Counted from the stretch's first letter, positions 1 through 9,093 are shown. The stretch: 27,835 nucleotides of DNA from an uncultured Peptococcaceae bacterium (GCA_958451915.1 CAUDRX010000009.1:1-27835); one strand, 5' to 3'. Numbers and translations are program-made. The notes: generated from the sequence alone by a model not told the origin.

Positions 1-1559
1 ACGGCCATATTGTTAAAGCTGGCCAGGCTGGACACAGGAATTTCGCGCACGGTCTCACCGCTGTCAAAATCCAGGATTTCGTAGCACCACATGCCGCTGT
101 CCAGGTTTTGCCAGTAACCGTAGAGGTAGCCGGTGGCTGTGCTGAGCTTAATCATCGAAGTGTCGCTGACATCGTCGCGTGTCCAAACGGTTTCAGCATG
201 ATAGCCATCGTCGTCTTTGACAATGTCCACCCGCTCAACGCCAGGCGCGATGTACGCATTGCCCTTGGCGGTCCAGTTGGGATCATAGAGGGTATCGTAG
301 GATTGCACCGAGGAGTCAGCATCTGGGTCAGCAAGTCCGGCATTGCCGGCGCCAAACCAGTTGCAGACCAGCACCGAAGTGCGGCTGTCGTCTCCTGAAT
401 AAACAAGGATGGAGTTTTCCACTGCCACCGGTGTGTCGTCTGGAAGGTCATCGAGCACAGGCGTTTCTGCCACGATTTCACCAGTTTTTGAAGACAGCGC
501 AAGCAGGTTGACTGGGTCCACGTTGTCCGTAAAGAGCACAAGGTTCTTTGTTAAGGTCGGCGTGGTGCCGCTGCCCCAAGACAGACCACCGCCAGTATAA
601 TCCGAGTCAGGCTCGGCGTCGTTGGCGCCATTGCTGTCGTAGGCAGTGCGCCAGACAATGTCCACGCCACTGTCGGCGCGGAGCATGTAGCAGGCCAGAT
701 TCGTAAGGATGACGGCCCCGTCTTCATTGGCAGAAATGCCATTTTCGGCGCCTTCACCGTCTGCGAGGCGTTCAAGGAAGATATTGCCATCAAGAGATGG
801 TGACTGGCCGGAAAGGGCTGCATCAATGTACTCCCGCGACAGATAGCCAATGAAACCGGCAGGGTTGCGGTCTGGATAGATGCGGAAACCGCCGGTTACA
901 AACCATAGGTTACCGTCATAATCGTAGATGATCGAGAGCAGGTTCTGGTCGATGTCCTCTCCCAGGGCTTCAACAGCTGCCGAAACAATGTCCACATCGA
1001 AGACCTTGCGCGCCTTCTCGTAGACATTGCCGTCGGCATCCTTGGTTTCCAGCATGATCACGCGCCCATCAGAGGTCGGTGCCACGACACGGCCGTCCTT
1101 ATCGACAAAGGCGTAGGAAATCTGCAGCGAGTAGCCGCCGCCATCGTCCTGCGCTGGCACAAAAGTGGCCTGGCGGGTGATGGTGTCGCCGGTGAGATCG
1201 GTCACGGCGATGCCGCCGAGAAACGGCGTGATGGCATTGCCGTCGTTGTCAAAAAACATGGACGGCGGTGCCTGTTTGTTCTTTGTTTCCAGCGTGGTGC
1301 TGACCACCTCGTCAATGGCCAGCGGCATCACCGTATCGGTGACATCGGAGCTGTAGGAATCATTGTGCACCAATGCATCGCCGCTGCTCAAATAAGGGTT
1401 TTGCCCCACATCGTTGACTGCCAAGGGTTTGGGTGTCAGGGCCCCTGTTGCAGCGTCGGCATCATTGCCGGCTGTTGTATCACTGCTGCAGCCAGCGCTC
1501 AGCAGGAGCAGCGCCGCCAACAACCCGCTGACGATGCCCTTATAGCTGTGCTTGTTCAT
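1..1559 (-). CDS. Lipoprotein, probable beta-propeller (3' end outside window)
   Basis: The frame opens at an ATG preceded by TGGAGGAAGAAGC and stays open for 519 codons to the window edge, so the C-terminus is missing. The N-terminus is a lipoprotein signal peptide: a basic start, a Leu/Ala-rich core and the lipobox LSAGC with Cys24, so the mature protein should be anchored outside the membrane. The mature part has recurring strand-like units such as DGNLWFVTGG, DGRVVAPTSDGRVIMLET and EDGAVILTNL. This Gly/Asp-turn pattern is typical of PQQ-like or WD-like beta-propellers. An early NPYLSSGDALVHNDSYSSD segment looks like a conserved family signature, but I cannot name the family. The gene starts 29 bp after the alkylsulfatase stop with no terminator between, so the two are probably co-transcribed and may act together outside the cell. 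No catalytic motif is seen. The propeller call is an inference from the repeat pattern. Confidence 0.72.
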   Translation of the reverse strand, partial: MNKHSYKGIVSGLLAALLLLSAGCSSDTTAGNDADAATGALTPKPLAVNDVGQNPYLSSGDALVHNDSYSSDVTDTVMPLAIDEVVSTTLETKNKQAPPSMFFDNDGNAITPFLGGIAVTDLTGDTITRQATFVPAQDDGGGYSLQISYAFVDKDGRVVAPTSDGRVIMLETKDADGNVYEKARKVFDVDIVSAAVEALGEDIDQNLLSIIYDYDGNLWFVTGGFRIYPDRNPAGFIGYLSREYIDAALSGQSPSLDGNIFLERLADGEGAENGISANEDGAVILTNLACYMLRADSGVDIVWRTAYDSNGANDAEPDSDYTGGGLSWGSGTTPTLTKNLVLFTDNVDPVNLLALSSKTGEIVAETPVLDDLPDDTPVAVENSILVYSGDDSRTSVLVCNWFGAGNAGLADPDADSSVQSYDTLYDPNWTAKGNAYIAPGVERVDIVKDDDGYHAETVWTRDDVSDTSMIKLSTATGYLYGYWQNLDSGMWCYEILDFDSGETVREIPVSSLASFNNMA

Positions 1560-1588
1560 GCTTCTTCCTCCATTCAGGCGCGAGTTCT

Positions 1589-3556
1589 TTATGGCTCAAC
1601 GATGTTGAAGTTTGGATCAAAGGCTGCCAGGTTGCTGCACAAGCCATCCAGCAGTGCCGTATCGCCTTCCTGCTGTACCAGCTCTGCAAGGTTGTCCGTG
1701 TTGCCCTGCAGCATTGCAAAGAGGCCAGTTTTCGTCGTGGTCCAGGTGGCATCGCTGCCGCCGATTGGGGCACCTTCATAATACAGCAGTACGCCGTCTC
1801 GCAGCGTCAGCGTGTACTCATCGCCGGTGTCGGTCACAATCAGGTCAACGGTTCCGTTGAGGTCTTCTGCGGCGTTGCTGTCAAGGCGAATGCCCAGATA
1901 ATCCAAGAGGAGCGGAACGTCCATCTTCTGCTGCAAAGCATTGCTCTTATTGCCTTCGTTGGAGTTGATTTCCTCATCATTGCGCAATTCCTGAGCAGCC
2001 GTCAGATAGGCGTTGCGCCAGGTGCCGGATTCTGCCTGATAGCCAAGCTGTTCGAGCGCATCGGCGCAGAGCAGGCGCGCGTCGGTATTGTCAGGATCGG
2101 CATAGATGAGGGTGTTGGTGATTTCTGCCACCCACTGGTATTCGCCCTTGTCATAATCTTCTTTTGCCATTTCCAGCACCTTGTCGGTGTCACCCAGATA
2201 TTCCACAAGCTTTTCTGCGTATTCGCTCGGCGCCAGTTCATCCAGGTGGACAGGGTTGGCGTCGTACCAGCCCATGTATTTCTGATACACTGCCTTCACA
2301 TTGTGGGTCAGTGTGCCATAATACTGGCGGGTGTACCACACCTTCGCAAGCTCTTCCGGCAGCTCAATCATGTCGACGATTTCCGTGTCGGTGTAGCCCT
2401 GATTGAGATAGAACAGCGTTTGGTCATTGATGAATTTATACACCGCCGCCGTGTTGGTCATATATTCCTTGATGACATCGTTGCCCCAATGCGGCCAGTT
2501 GTGAGACTGGAAAACCACTTCCACATCATCACCATAGCGTCCCAGTGCCTCCATGATGTAGCCGGCCCAGGCGTTGCCGTCACGCACCTCGGCACCACGC
2601 AGAGTGTAGAGATTGTGCAGGGTGCCGGTGCAGTTTTCTGCCATCCAGAGGGCATTCTTTTCGGCAATCCAGGTGTTCATTTCCGCCGGCGCTTCGGTGC
2701 CAGGCGTCATCTGGAATTCCATGGTCACACCATCAATGGTGCGGGTTTCGCCGGTTTCCTTGATGGTGTCGGTTGGGCTGATATAGGACACGGTGCCTTG
2801 GGACTGGCCCATGCCGATGCCGATGGCGAGCGAGCCGGTTTCACCCGGTTCCAGGGTGGTGCCGTACTGATAAGCGGCACGACGGCCCATGGCTGTGCCA
2901 GCGTAAACGTTTTCGCTGACGGCGTGCTCTTCAAAGCCCTCCGGCGCAATGATGGTCACCGCGCCGCTGGCCACATCCTCTTCGTCAACAATGCCGCAAA
3001 CGCCGCCGAAATGGTCAACGTGAGAGTGGCTGTAGATGACCGCGCGCACCGGCAGCTCTCCCAGCTCCTCATCGACAAGTGCCTTCGCCGCCTGGGCACA
3101 TTCCACGGTCATCAGCGGGTCAAACACGATCCAGCCGCTGTCCCCGCGCACGAACGTGATATTCGACATATCGTAGCCGCGCACCTGATAGATGCCATCG
3201 GTGACTTCAAACAAGCCGTAGATATGGTTCATCTGCGTGTGACGCCAGAGGCTTGGATTGGCGGTGTCCGGCGCCTCAGTGTCCTCCAGGAAGCTGTAGG
3301 CATCCTGGCTCCAGATGACCTTGCCCTCTGCGTCCGTGATTTCCAGCGATTCCGGTGCCGCGATCAGCCCTTGTTGCGCAAATTCCATTTCCTGATCGTA
3401 GTCAAAATCCAGCAAATCATAGACAGCGGCATTGGCTTCAGCGGTGATGTCCGTTGCGCCCTTGGAGTCTGCCGTCAGCTCTCCGTCGCCAGACGCGCAG
3501 CCGCTGGCGGTGGCCAACAGCGCCGCACAAAGCAGAATGCTTAACGATTTCTTCAT
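1589..3556 (-). CDS. Alkyl/aryl-sulfatase lipoprotein (SdsA1/BDS1-type metallo-beta-lactamase fold)
   Basis: This 655-residue protein starts at an ATG 6 bp after AGGAGG. It has a lipoprotein signal with lipobox TASGC (Cys20), so it is predicted to sit on the outer face of the membrane. The zinc-binding signature HSHVDHFGG lies at residues 177-185, followed by the long middle region and C-terminal SCP2-like domain (about 530-655) of linear alkylsulfatases such as Pseudomonas SdsA1 and yeast BDS1. The length matches that family. SdsA1-type enzymes hydrolyse primary alkyl sulfates (SDS-like detergents) to alcohol and sulfate using two zinc ions. The natural substrate here is unknown; host sulfated lipids or detergents are possible. 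The gene lies only 45 bp downstream of the terminator of the SLH protein gene and has no clear promoter in that gap, so it may depend on read-through. It probably forms an operon with the next lipoprotein gene. The family call is firm; the substrate is not. Confidence 0.88.
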   Translation of the reverse strand: MKKSLSILLCAALLATASGCASGDGELTADSKGATDITAEANAAVYDLLDFDYDQEMEFAQQGLIAAPESLEITDAEGKVIWSQDAYSFLEDTEAPDTANPSLWRHTQMNHIYGLFEVTDGIYQVRGYDMSNITFVRGDSGWIVFDPLMTVECAQAAKALVDEELGELPVRAVIYSHSHVDHFGGVCGIVDEEDVASGAVTIIAPEGFEEHAVSENVYAGTAMGRRAAYQYGTTLEPGETGSLAIGIGMGQSQGTVSYISPTDTIKETGETRTIDGVTMEFQMTPGTEAPAEMNTWIAEKNALWMAENCTGTLHNLYTLRGAEVRDGNAWAGYIMEALGRYGDDVEVVFQSHNWPHWGNDVIKEYMTNTAAVYKFINDQTLFYLNQGYTDTEIVDMIELPEELAKVWYTRQYYGTLTHNVKAVYQKYMGWYDANPVHLDELAPSEYAEKLVEYLGDTDKVLEMAKEDYDKGEYQWVAEITNTLIYADPDNTDARLLCADALEQLGYQAESGTWRNAYLTAAQELRNDEEINSNEGNKSNALQQKMDVPLLLDYLGIRLDSNAAEDLNGTVDLIVTDTGDEYTLTLRDGVLLYYEGAPIGGSDATWTTTKTGLFAMLQGNTDNLAELVQQEGDTALLDGLCSNLAAFDPNFNIVEP

Positions 3557-3600
3557 GATGGTCCTCCTTTTTTGAACAGCAGCCGCGCTCCGCGGCCACT

Positions 3601-3634
3601 TAAAAAGGGGATGAAGCGTGCTGCTTCATCCCCT
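3601..3634 (-). terminator. Intrinsic terminator after the SLH protein gene
   Basis: A perfect 12-bp stem (AGGGGATGAAGC with its complement) and a 5-base loop are followed on the minus strand by a T run. It lies 13 bp after the stop codon of the SLH protein gene and 45 bp before the alkylsulfatase start. Confidence 0.9.
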
Positions 3635-3646
3635 CCTGTGCAAACA

Positions 3647-6472
3647 TTAGAATTTAGCAATTTGTCTGGTTCTGTAAAGCATGGACAGAATTTGCAGTCT
3701 GCTGCAGTCCAGATTTGGCGAGAAGGAATTTTCACCAGTGCCATAGGTGATCTCATAGGTTTGCGCCCAACGTACAGAATCTGCATACCAGTCATCGGCA
3801 GACACATCGCCAAAGGTCTTGAAGCTCAGTGTCTGTGGAGAGCCCTGAGCATTCCACAGGAAGGTAACAATTTCTGCGCGGCTGCAAACTTTATCTGGAC
3901 TGAAGGTGGTGGCGCTGGTGCCACTGGTGATGCCATTTTCCACCGCCCAGGCCACGGCTGTCTGATACCAGTCGCCGTCCTTCACATCGGTGAATGCGAG
4001 ATCGGTGCTTGCTGGCTCCGGTTCGCCAGCCATGCGCCAGAGGAAGGTCATCGCTTCAGCGCGGGTGCAGGTGTCGCTGCCATTGAAAGCTTCGAGGGTC
4101 TCATCGATGATGATGCCGTTGTCATAGCCCCAGTCGATCATGGCATCGACATCGCTGAGCACTTCCACGGTCATCTCATTGGAAGTAATGCCGTCAACAG
4201 CAGCCGTCAGGGTATAGGTGCCTGCGTTTTCAGCACTGAAAGTATTGCCATCAATTTCGCCGCCTTCAGTGGTGCAGGTCCAAACCACATCAGCATCGCT
4301 TTCGTAAGCATCGCCATACTGGTCGGTCAGGGAGACAGGAACGGTAGACAGATCGTGTTCATTTTCAGCCATTTCCAAAGACTCTGGAATCTGTACGCTG
4401 TCAAGGGTGCGTGCAGGCAGTGCTGTCACTTCCACCCAATCGGAATACACTTCATCACAGACGGCACGGATATGATAGGTGCCAGCTTCGCTGAAGGAAA
4501 TCATGCCGCCATCAACAGTGATGCCGTTCAGCTCACGGGCTTCCCATTCAACAGCATGACTGACTTCCTTGCCGGTGGCATCTTCCACGGTGACATTCAG
4601 GTAATCGTCGATGGAGATTGGATCATCGCCAACGATGCCTTCCAATTCGCCGTCAACCAACACGCGGCCTTCACTGAAGTGGTCATTGCCAATAACGGTG
4701 ACTTCTACAATAGCAGTCTTGCTCAGCTCGTCGTTGGTGGTAAAGTGACCGCTGGTCGAAGAAGAAGTGTAGCAGTCTTCGTTGATCAGATATTTGAGAT
4801 AAACCTTACCGCTTTCTTCACCTGCAACGAGGCGTGTGTATCCGCTGACAGGATCGTACTTGAGCGACGCAATGGAATCATCCGTCAGCTCGTTGCCATT
4901 TTCGTCGAGCAGAATCCAGTGACCATTGAGCTTGTTAAATCCGTAGTACGCCCCGTTCTGGCTGTTGTACCCTTCCAGACCGATGCTGTTGACATAGAAA
5001 ACGGTATCTGGATACAGGGTCATGTAGTTCATCTGGTTGACCATGGCCACGCGCGCCAGTGGATAGATTGGCGTCAGGCCAGCCACTTCATTGGTCAGCG
5101 AATCTTCTTCAACCACAAAGGTTGCGCCAGCGCCAGCCATTGGTGCGGTCGTCGCTGCCAGCTTCACCTGATCTTCAAGGCCAGTGTGGTTTTTGAACAG
5201 GTTGTTCCAGTTGATGCGATCCGTGTCCACGATGCTCTTTTCAACAATAGCACGCTGATAAAGGTCGCTGCGTGCACTGCTTTCAAACATGCCAAGGATC
5301 TGAGTGCGGCATGGAGCGTTGTTGTCACTTGGGTCGAGGGTATATTCCACAAAGGTGACGTTGAAGTTCAACGCACATGGGCATTCGTAGCTTGAGGTCG
5401 TGGTTGTTTTGCTTTCATACTGATTGAGCAGCACGTTGGTGTAGGCCGGCATCGTCACAGTAACCTGATAGGTTTTCGTGTCCGTCACAGTGGTGGCTTC
5501 TGATTCTGTCCAGCCCTCTGTAAAACTCTGATTAACACTGATGGTTCCAGAAATACTCATCCCTTTACCGCTGAATCCTCCGGTAATCGCACTGGACAAA
5601 CCATAGTTTTCGCTGCCGTTGACAGTGCTCGTCACCGTCGTCGTCGTGGTCTGAGCCAGGCTCTGCATACCGGTAACCGATGCAGCGGTTTCGTTCTTCA
5701 CGTCGGAAAGCATGCTCTTGCCATTGGTGGTTGGCTCCGTCTCAGTGGTTTGATAATAATCATCCGTATATTCAGGCAGCACTGCTGTTATGGTGAAGTT
5801 GCTGAAGATCACGCCAAGCGCCTGATAATGTCCCTTCTTGTTGGTGCCGCTTGTTTTGAAGGCACCAGTCAGCAACCAGAACACGTCGTCCTGGTTGCCA
5901 GAGTTTGCCAGGGTGGCATTCTGTTTGACGGCCACGTTCTCTTCCTCTCCATCGTCGCCATACATGGCGTTACGGCCGCCGCCTGCGGAACGGTACCAGT
6001 TGAAGATCTGTTTTTCCATATCCGTGCCGGCATCGGCCATCGAGTCAGATATATTCAGTCCCGATGAATGAACAGCGTAGGTGTTGTCGCCATCACTGAC
6101 GGATTTTTCTTTTGCATCAGTATTATCCAAACTGATTGCCAGAACATCATCAAGAACATTGTCAAACTGGTTTTTGAACTTGCCGTCGTCCGTTCCAGCA
6201 CCATAGTCATCCTGAATTGCATAGCCAAGCTTCTGCCAAAGCGCTGCCGTTGAGGTGTCGTCAATGTTGCTGTTTTTTGCGCTCAGCAAATCCTGAATGA
6301 ACAGGCGGGTGCTGTCTTCAAAATGCTCACTGCCCGCATCAAAATAGGTGACGCCATCTTCTACCATGACATCCGGGATTGGCTCGTTGTCTTCAGCAAA
6401 GGCCGCAAACGGCACTGTGCTGAGCATCAATGCACCGATCAGTACGGCGCTGAGAAATTTTCTCTTTTTCAT
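3647..6472 (-). CDS. Secreted SLH-domain protein with aerolysin-like (ETX/MTX2-type) region and Ig-like domains
   Basis: This 941-residue exported protein begins 8 bp after AGGAGG. Residues 1-26 form a Sec signal peptide ending AFA. Residues 27-215 are an unrecognised, acidic N-terminal region. About residues 220-380 are rich in Ser/Thr and made of long alternating strands (VTSTVNGSENYG, SISGTISVNQSFTEGWTES, TKTYQVTVTMPAYTNVLLNQ). This resembles the transmembrane-hairpin and core-sheet part of aerolysin/epsilon-toxin (ETX/MTX2) pore formers, including the 'T-x-V-T-M-P-A-Y-T' type strand typical of that fold. Two Ig-like (Big-type) domains follow at about 650-770. Residues 774-941 carry three SLH-like repeats (DWYQTAVAWAVENGI, DWYADSVRWAQ), which normally attach proteins to pyruvylated wall polymer. 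The expected product is therefore a wall-bound surface protein with a possible pore-forming or beta-sheet adhesive module. Its neighbour upstream is a LuxR-type regulator. Signal peptide and SLH calls are firm; the aerolysin assignment is by strand pattern and needs structure prediction. Confidence 0.8.
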   Translation of the reverse strand: MKKRKFLSAVLIGALMLSTVPFAAFAEDNEPIPDVMVEDGVTYFDAGSEHFEDSTRLFIQDLLSAKNSNIDDTSTAALWQKLGYAIQDDYGAGTDDGKFKNQFDNVLDDVLAISLDNTDAKEKSVSDGDNTYAVHSSGLNISDSMADAGTDMEKQIFNWYRSAGGGRNAMYGDDGEEENVAVKQNATLANSGNQDDVFWLLTGAFKTSGTNKKGHYQALGVIFSNFTITAVLPEYTDDYYQTTETEPTTNGKSMLSDVKNETAASVTGMQSLAQTTTTTVTSTVNGSENYGLSSAITGGFSGKGMSISGTISVNQSFTEGWTESEATTVTDTKTYQVTVTMPAYTNVLLNQYESKTTTTSSYECPCALNFNVTFVEYTLDPSDNNAPCRTQILGMFESSARSDLYQRAIVEKSIVDTDRINWNNLFKNHTGLEDQVKLAATTAPMAGAGATFVVEEDSLTNEVAGLTPIYPLARVAMVNQMNYMTLYPDTVFYVNSIGLEGYNSQNGAYYGFNKLNGHWILLDENGNELTDDSIASLKYDPVSGYTRLVAGEESGKVYLKYLINEDCYTSSSTSGHFTTNDELSKTAIVEVTVIGNDHFSEGRVLVDGELEGIVGDDPISIDDYLNVTVEDATGKEVSHAVEWEARELNGITVDGGMISFSEAGTYHIRAVCDEVYSDWVEVTALPARTLDSVQIPESLEMAENEHDLSTVPVSLTDQYGDAYESDADVVWTCTTEGGEIDGNTFSAENAGTYTLTAAVDGITSNEMTVEVLSDVDAMIDWGYDNGIIIDETLEAFNGSDTCTRAEAMTFLWRMAGEPEPASTDLAFTDVKDGDWYQTAVAWAVENGITSGTSATTFSPDKVCSRAEIVTFLWNAQGSPQTLSFKTFGDVSADDWYADSVRWAQTYEITYGTGENSFSPNLDCSRLQILSMLYRTRQIAKF

Positions 6473-6551
6473 TCTTTTTCCTCCTTTATTGCTCCTTTTT
6501 ATTTATCCTGTCGAAAGCCAAGGCTCTCTGTTGCAAAGCAAGAGAAAAGCC

Positions 6552-6570
6552 ATCATTTCCGCAGAATGAT
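6552..6570. promoter_or_regulatory. Candidate operator upstream of the SLH/aerolysin-like gene
   Basis: ATCATT and AATGAT form a 6-bp dyad with a 7-base spacer, 19 bp in all. Its near edge is about 80 bp upstream of the SLH protein start, in the 148-bp gap after the LuxR-type regulator gene. I found no good -35/-10 pair closer to the start, which fits an activator-dependent promoter. That the LuxR protein binds here is inference. Confidence 0.35.
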
Positions 6571-6612
6571 TATTTTCAAAGCGCACGACGCATGACGATT
6601 CATGGCCCGCGC

Positions 6613-6643
6613 CTGAAAAGCTATAACAGATGCAGCTTTTCAG
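6613..6643 (-). repeat. Inverted repeat over the stop codon of the LuxR-type regulator
   Basis: CTGAAAAGCT and AGCTTTTCAG form perfect 10-bp arms around an 11-base loop. One arm is the coding sequence for the last residues and the other lies just past the TAG stop. There is no T run after it on the minus strand, so it may be an RNA-stabilising or weak terminator hairpin rather than a standard terminator. Confidence 0.5.
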
Positions 6644-8969
6644 CCATGGTTTTGGCTTCGCTGCGGCGTTTAACGCCAAGTTTATACAAGATATGGCTGA
6701 CGTGGGTCTTGACCGTCGCCAGGCGAATCCCAAGAATGGCACCGATTTCTGCGTTGCTCTTATCGGCACAGATCAGACGCAGCACCTGCAGCTCAGTGTT
6801 CGACAGCGGCGCCGTCATATCAAGGTGCGGTTTCAGAAAATCCGGATAAGCCGCCGCCTGATCGCGAGTATCCTCAATAAGCGCATGCAAAAAGGCTTCA
6901 TCCCTGGTCCAATCGCAGGTCTCCAATAATGGCAGAACCGCCACGCCATATGCACTGATGGTGCGTATAAAATGATATTCCCACGCTGTATTGAGCGCAG
7001 AGCACAAATCTTCTTTCCAAGTATCATCCTGCAACCGTTGCTTGGCAATGGCACTGAGCACCTGCAGGTGGATGCTGTCTATATGACGGGCACAAACCTG
7101 ACAATATGTTTTCAGAGAAGCAATGGTCATCAGCGCATTTCGCGCCTCACCATGAGTCAGCTCCACCATAGCCTGCGTAAAATATTGATAGCGCTTCATC
7201 ACCTGAATGTGCAGACGATCCTTTGGCGCTTTTTCCCGATACCAATGCTCAACGGCTTCGTCGTCTCTCAAGCGTAAATCCACTCGACAGCGCAACGCAT
7301 CCAAATTCGGCAAAAAGCGTTCCTCGCCTCGCGCAACAAACTGCTCTCGCAGCGTACTCAATGTATCCGCCGCATCATAAGCATGACCCGCAGCAACCTG
7401 CGAACGCACCAGCAAGCCTGCCACAGCAAATTCAATGTCCGCTGTGCCATTGTGCTGGATGTCGCTTAAATGCGCCAGCAGAGTAAACATACGTGGCGTA
7501 ATGTCCTCGCCTTTTTCAAACTTGCTTACTGCTACCGCCAATTCAGCCAAACCAATGCCATCTTTTCCCAGCACCATTTCCACAGGCTTGCGCAAGGTTT
7601 TATACAGCAGGTCATCCTTCTTGCTCCAGTCTGAAAAGTCCTTGCCGCCATTCATGATGCTTGGCAGCGTACTGGTAACAGAAAACGGCGGTAATTCGAT
7701 CTCCCGATTGAGCATCAGCTGAAACACCGCCGGAATGGTCTTAATCATGCTGTTGGTGCTGCGCTGCGGCAGCCCTATTTCCAGCCACGCCAGCCGCCCC
7801 CGCGCTTCGCGCCCGGCAGCATCGCTTTTGCTGCGGCAGCCTATAAAGTCTTTCAAGGCCTGATACCAGCGTTCGGAGGCCTCATAGTTCATATTGATTG
7901 CTTCCAGCATGCTCATGCCCTGCATCAACGCTGGTGAAGCAAGTATTTCGCTTTCGGGAAGAGCACGGTAGTAACGCTCCATTTCATAATAATGTCCCAT
8001 TCCTGGATGCAGCATGGCATTTTTTTCCAGCAGCTCTGACACTTTGCTATGATCGCCGCTTTTCGCATAACATTCCAGAGCATGACCAAAATCCTCGCGC
8101 AGCTCATAATACAGGCCGCCACGGTTGTAAATTGCCCGGCACTGGTCCTCCGTGTAGGTCTGACGAAGCTCCCAGCGCAGAAAAAGACGAAATATCGGCC
8201 AAAAATGAAAGGTATCGAGACGGTCCTGAATCATCATGCTGGTATCGCGCTGTAAACGCCCAAAAATCTCTCCAACTCGACTATCCCCACTGACCATCTG
8301 CGCCAGCGATAAGCTGAAATGATCGAAAGGCGCCAGTTCCAGCAGCAGTCGCCGTGTGGCCAAATCAAAACGATGAAAAACCGCTTCTTCATAATAAAGA
8401 AAGATATCCTGCCGCGTTTGATCGGCAATGGTGGCATCAAAGCTGTCACCATCAGCCAGACGCTGGACCAAAATGGACAGGGTCAAAGGGTAGCCTTTGC
8501 TTTCCTTATACACAGCGTTGAGCGTTAGATCGTTCACCTTTACACCATAGCATTCCAGCAGCGCACCTGTTGTCTGACGGTCAAAGGTCAATGCTTTCTG
8601 ATCGAACACCGTCATGATGCCGCTGACCTGGAAAGGCAGCAGCCAGCTCGGCACCTTACCGCGTGACAGACAGACAATATGCTTGTCGGCTGCACTGCGG
8701 ATGATGTCGCACAGCTTCTGCTGAAAATCAGTCGGCAGCAAGCAGAGGTTATCGAGCACCAAGATTTCCCATCCGTCATGATCGACAGCAGACAGCTGAC
8801 CGGGAACTTCAGCATTGAGCCAAAGCGTTTCCCTTCCATGCAACAGCATGCGTGTCGTCGCCGTCTTCCCAAATCCACAAGGGGCACTGATAAATATGAC
8901 GCGGTACTCCTGCAGCGCTTTATTAAATTGGGCTTCAAGCGTCGGTTTAAGAACTAAGATTGGGTCCAT
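6621..8969 (-). CDS. MalT/LAL-type LuxR-family ATPase transcriptional regulator
   Basis: I chose the ATG at 8969 because AAGGAGGTGG lies just before it; a longer open frame upstream has no such site and would overlap the promoter. The 782-residue product has a P-loop (SAPCGFGKT, residues 29-37) and a Walker B-like strand (ILVLDNL), followed by a long alpha-helical middle region of TPR-like character. It ends in a LuxR/GerE helix-turn-helix (LSNTELQVLRLICADKSN ... TVKTHVSHILYKLGV). This is the layout of MalT and other large LAL regulators, which bind ATP and an inducer and then activate promoters. The inducer is unknown. The gene has its own promoter at 9010-9038 and lies directly upstream of the SLH/aerolysin-like gene in the same direction. 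A local, dedicated regulator is therefore likely but not shown. Confidence 0.88.
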   Translation of the reverse strand: MDPILVLKPTLEAQFNKALQEYRVIFISAPCGFGKTATTRMLLHGRETLWLNAEVPGQLSAVDHDGWEILVLDNLCLLPTDFQQKLCDIIRSAADKHIVCLSRGKVPSWLLPFQVSGIMTVFDQKALTFDRQTTGALLECYGVKVNDLTLNAVYKESKGYPLTLSILVQRLADGDSFDATIADQTRQDIFLYYEEAVFHRFDLATRRLLLELAPFDHFSLSLAQMVSGDSRVGEIFGRLQRDTSMMIQDRLDTFHFWPIFRLFLRWELRQTYTEDQCRAIYNRGGLYYELREDFGHALECYAKSGDHSKVSELLEKNAMLHPGMGHYYEMERYYRALPESEILASPALMQGMSMLEAINMNYEASERWYQALKDFIGCRSKSDAAGREARGRLAWLEIGLPQRSTNSMIKTIPAVFQLMLNREIELPPFSVTSTLPSIMNGGKDFSDWSKKDDLLYKTLRKPVEMVLGKDGIGLAELAVAVSKFEKGEDITPRMFTLLAHLSDIQHNGTADIEFAVAGLLVRSQVAAGHAYDAADTLSTLREQFVARGEERFLPNLDALRCRVDLRLRDDEAVEHWYREKAPKDRLHIQVMKRYQYFTQAMVELTHGEARNALMTIASLKTYCQVCARHIDSIHLQVLSAIAKQRLQDDTWKEDLCSALNTAWEYHFIRTISAYGVAVLPLLETCDWTRDEAFLHALIEDTRDQAAAYPDFLKPHLDMTAPLSNTELQVLRLICADKSNAEIGAILGIRLATVKTHVSHILYKLGVKRRSEAKTMAEKLHLL

Positions 8970-9009
8970 GAGCCACCTCCTTCTTGAAATAATTTTCACA
9001 ACTATTGAA

Positions 9010-9038
9010 ATTCTACCATCAGTTTTCTTTTTTGTAAA
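9010..9038 (-). promoter_or_regulatory. Sigma-A promoter of the LuxR-type regulator gene
   Basis: Reading the minus strand, TTTACA, a 17-base spacer and TAGAAT match the sigma-A consensus well. The -10 box is about 40 bp upstream of the chosen start codon. Confidence 0.75.
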
Positions 9039-9093
9039 TCGTTCCAAAGTATGAGTCCATGTCTTGGGCATTCAAACAAACAGTGCCAAATCC

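Noticed and set aside
2246..3544. Long plus-strand open frame opposite the alkylsulfatase gene.
   Set aside because: It has no ribosome site and no domain, and its His/Val-rich composition is that of an antisense copy of a real GC-rich gene.
3572..5395. 607-codon plus-strand open frame opposite the SLH protein gene.
   Set aside because: It starts inside the terminator hairpin region, has no motif, and mirrors the real coding frame.
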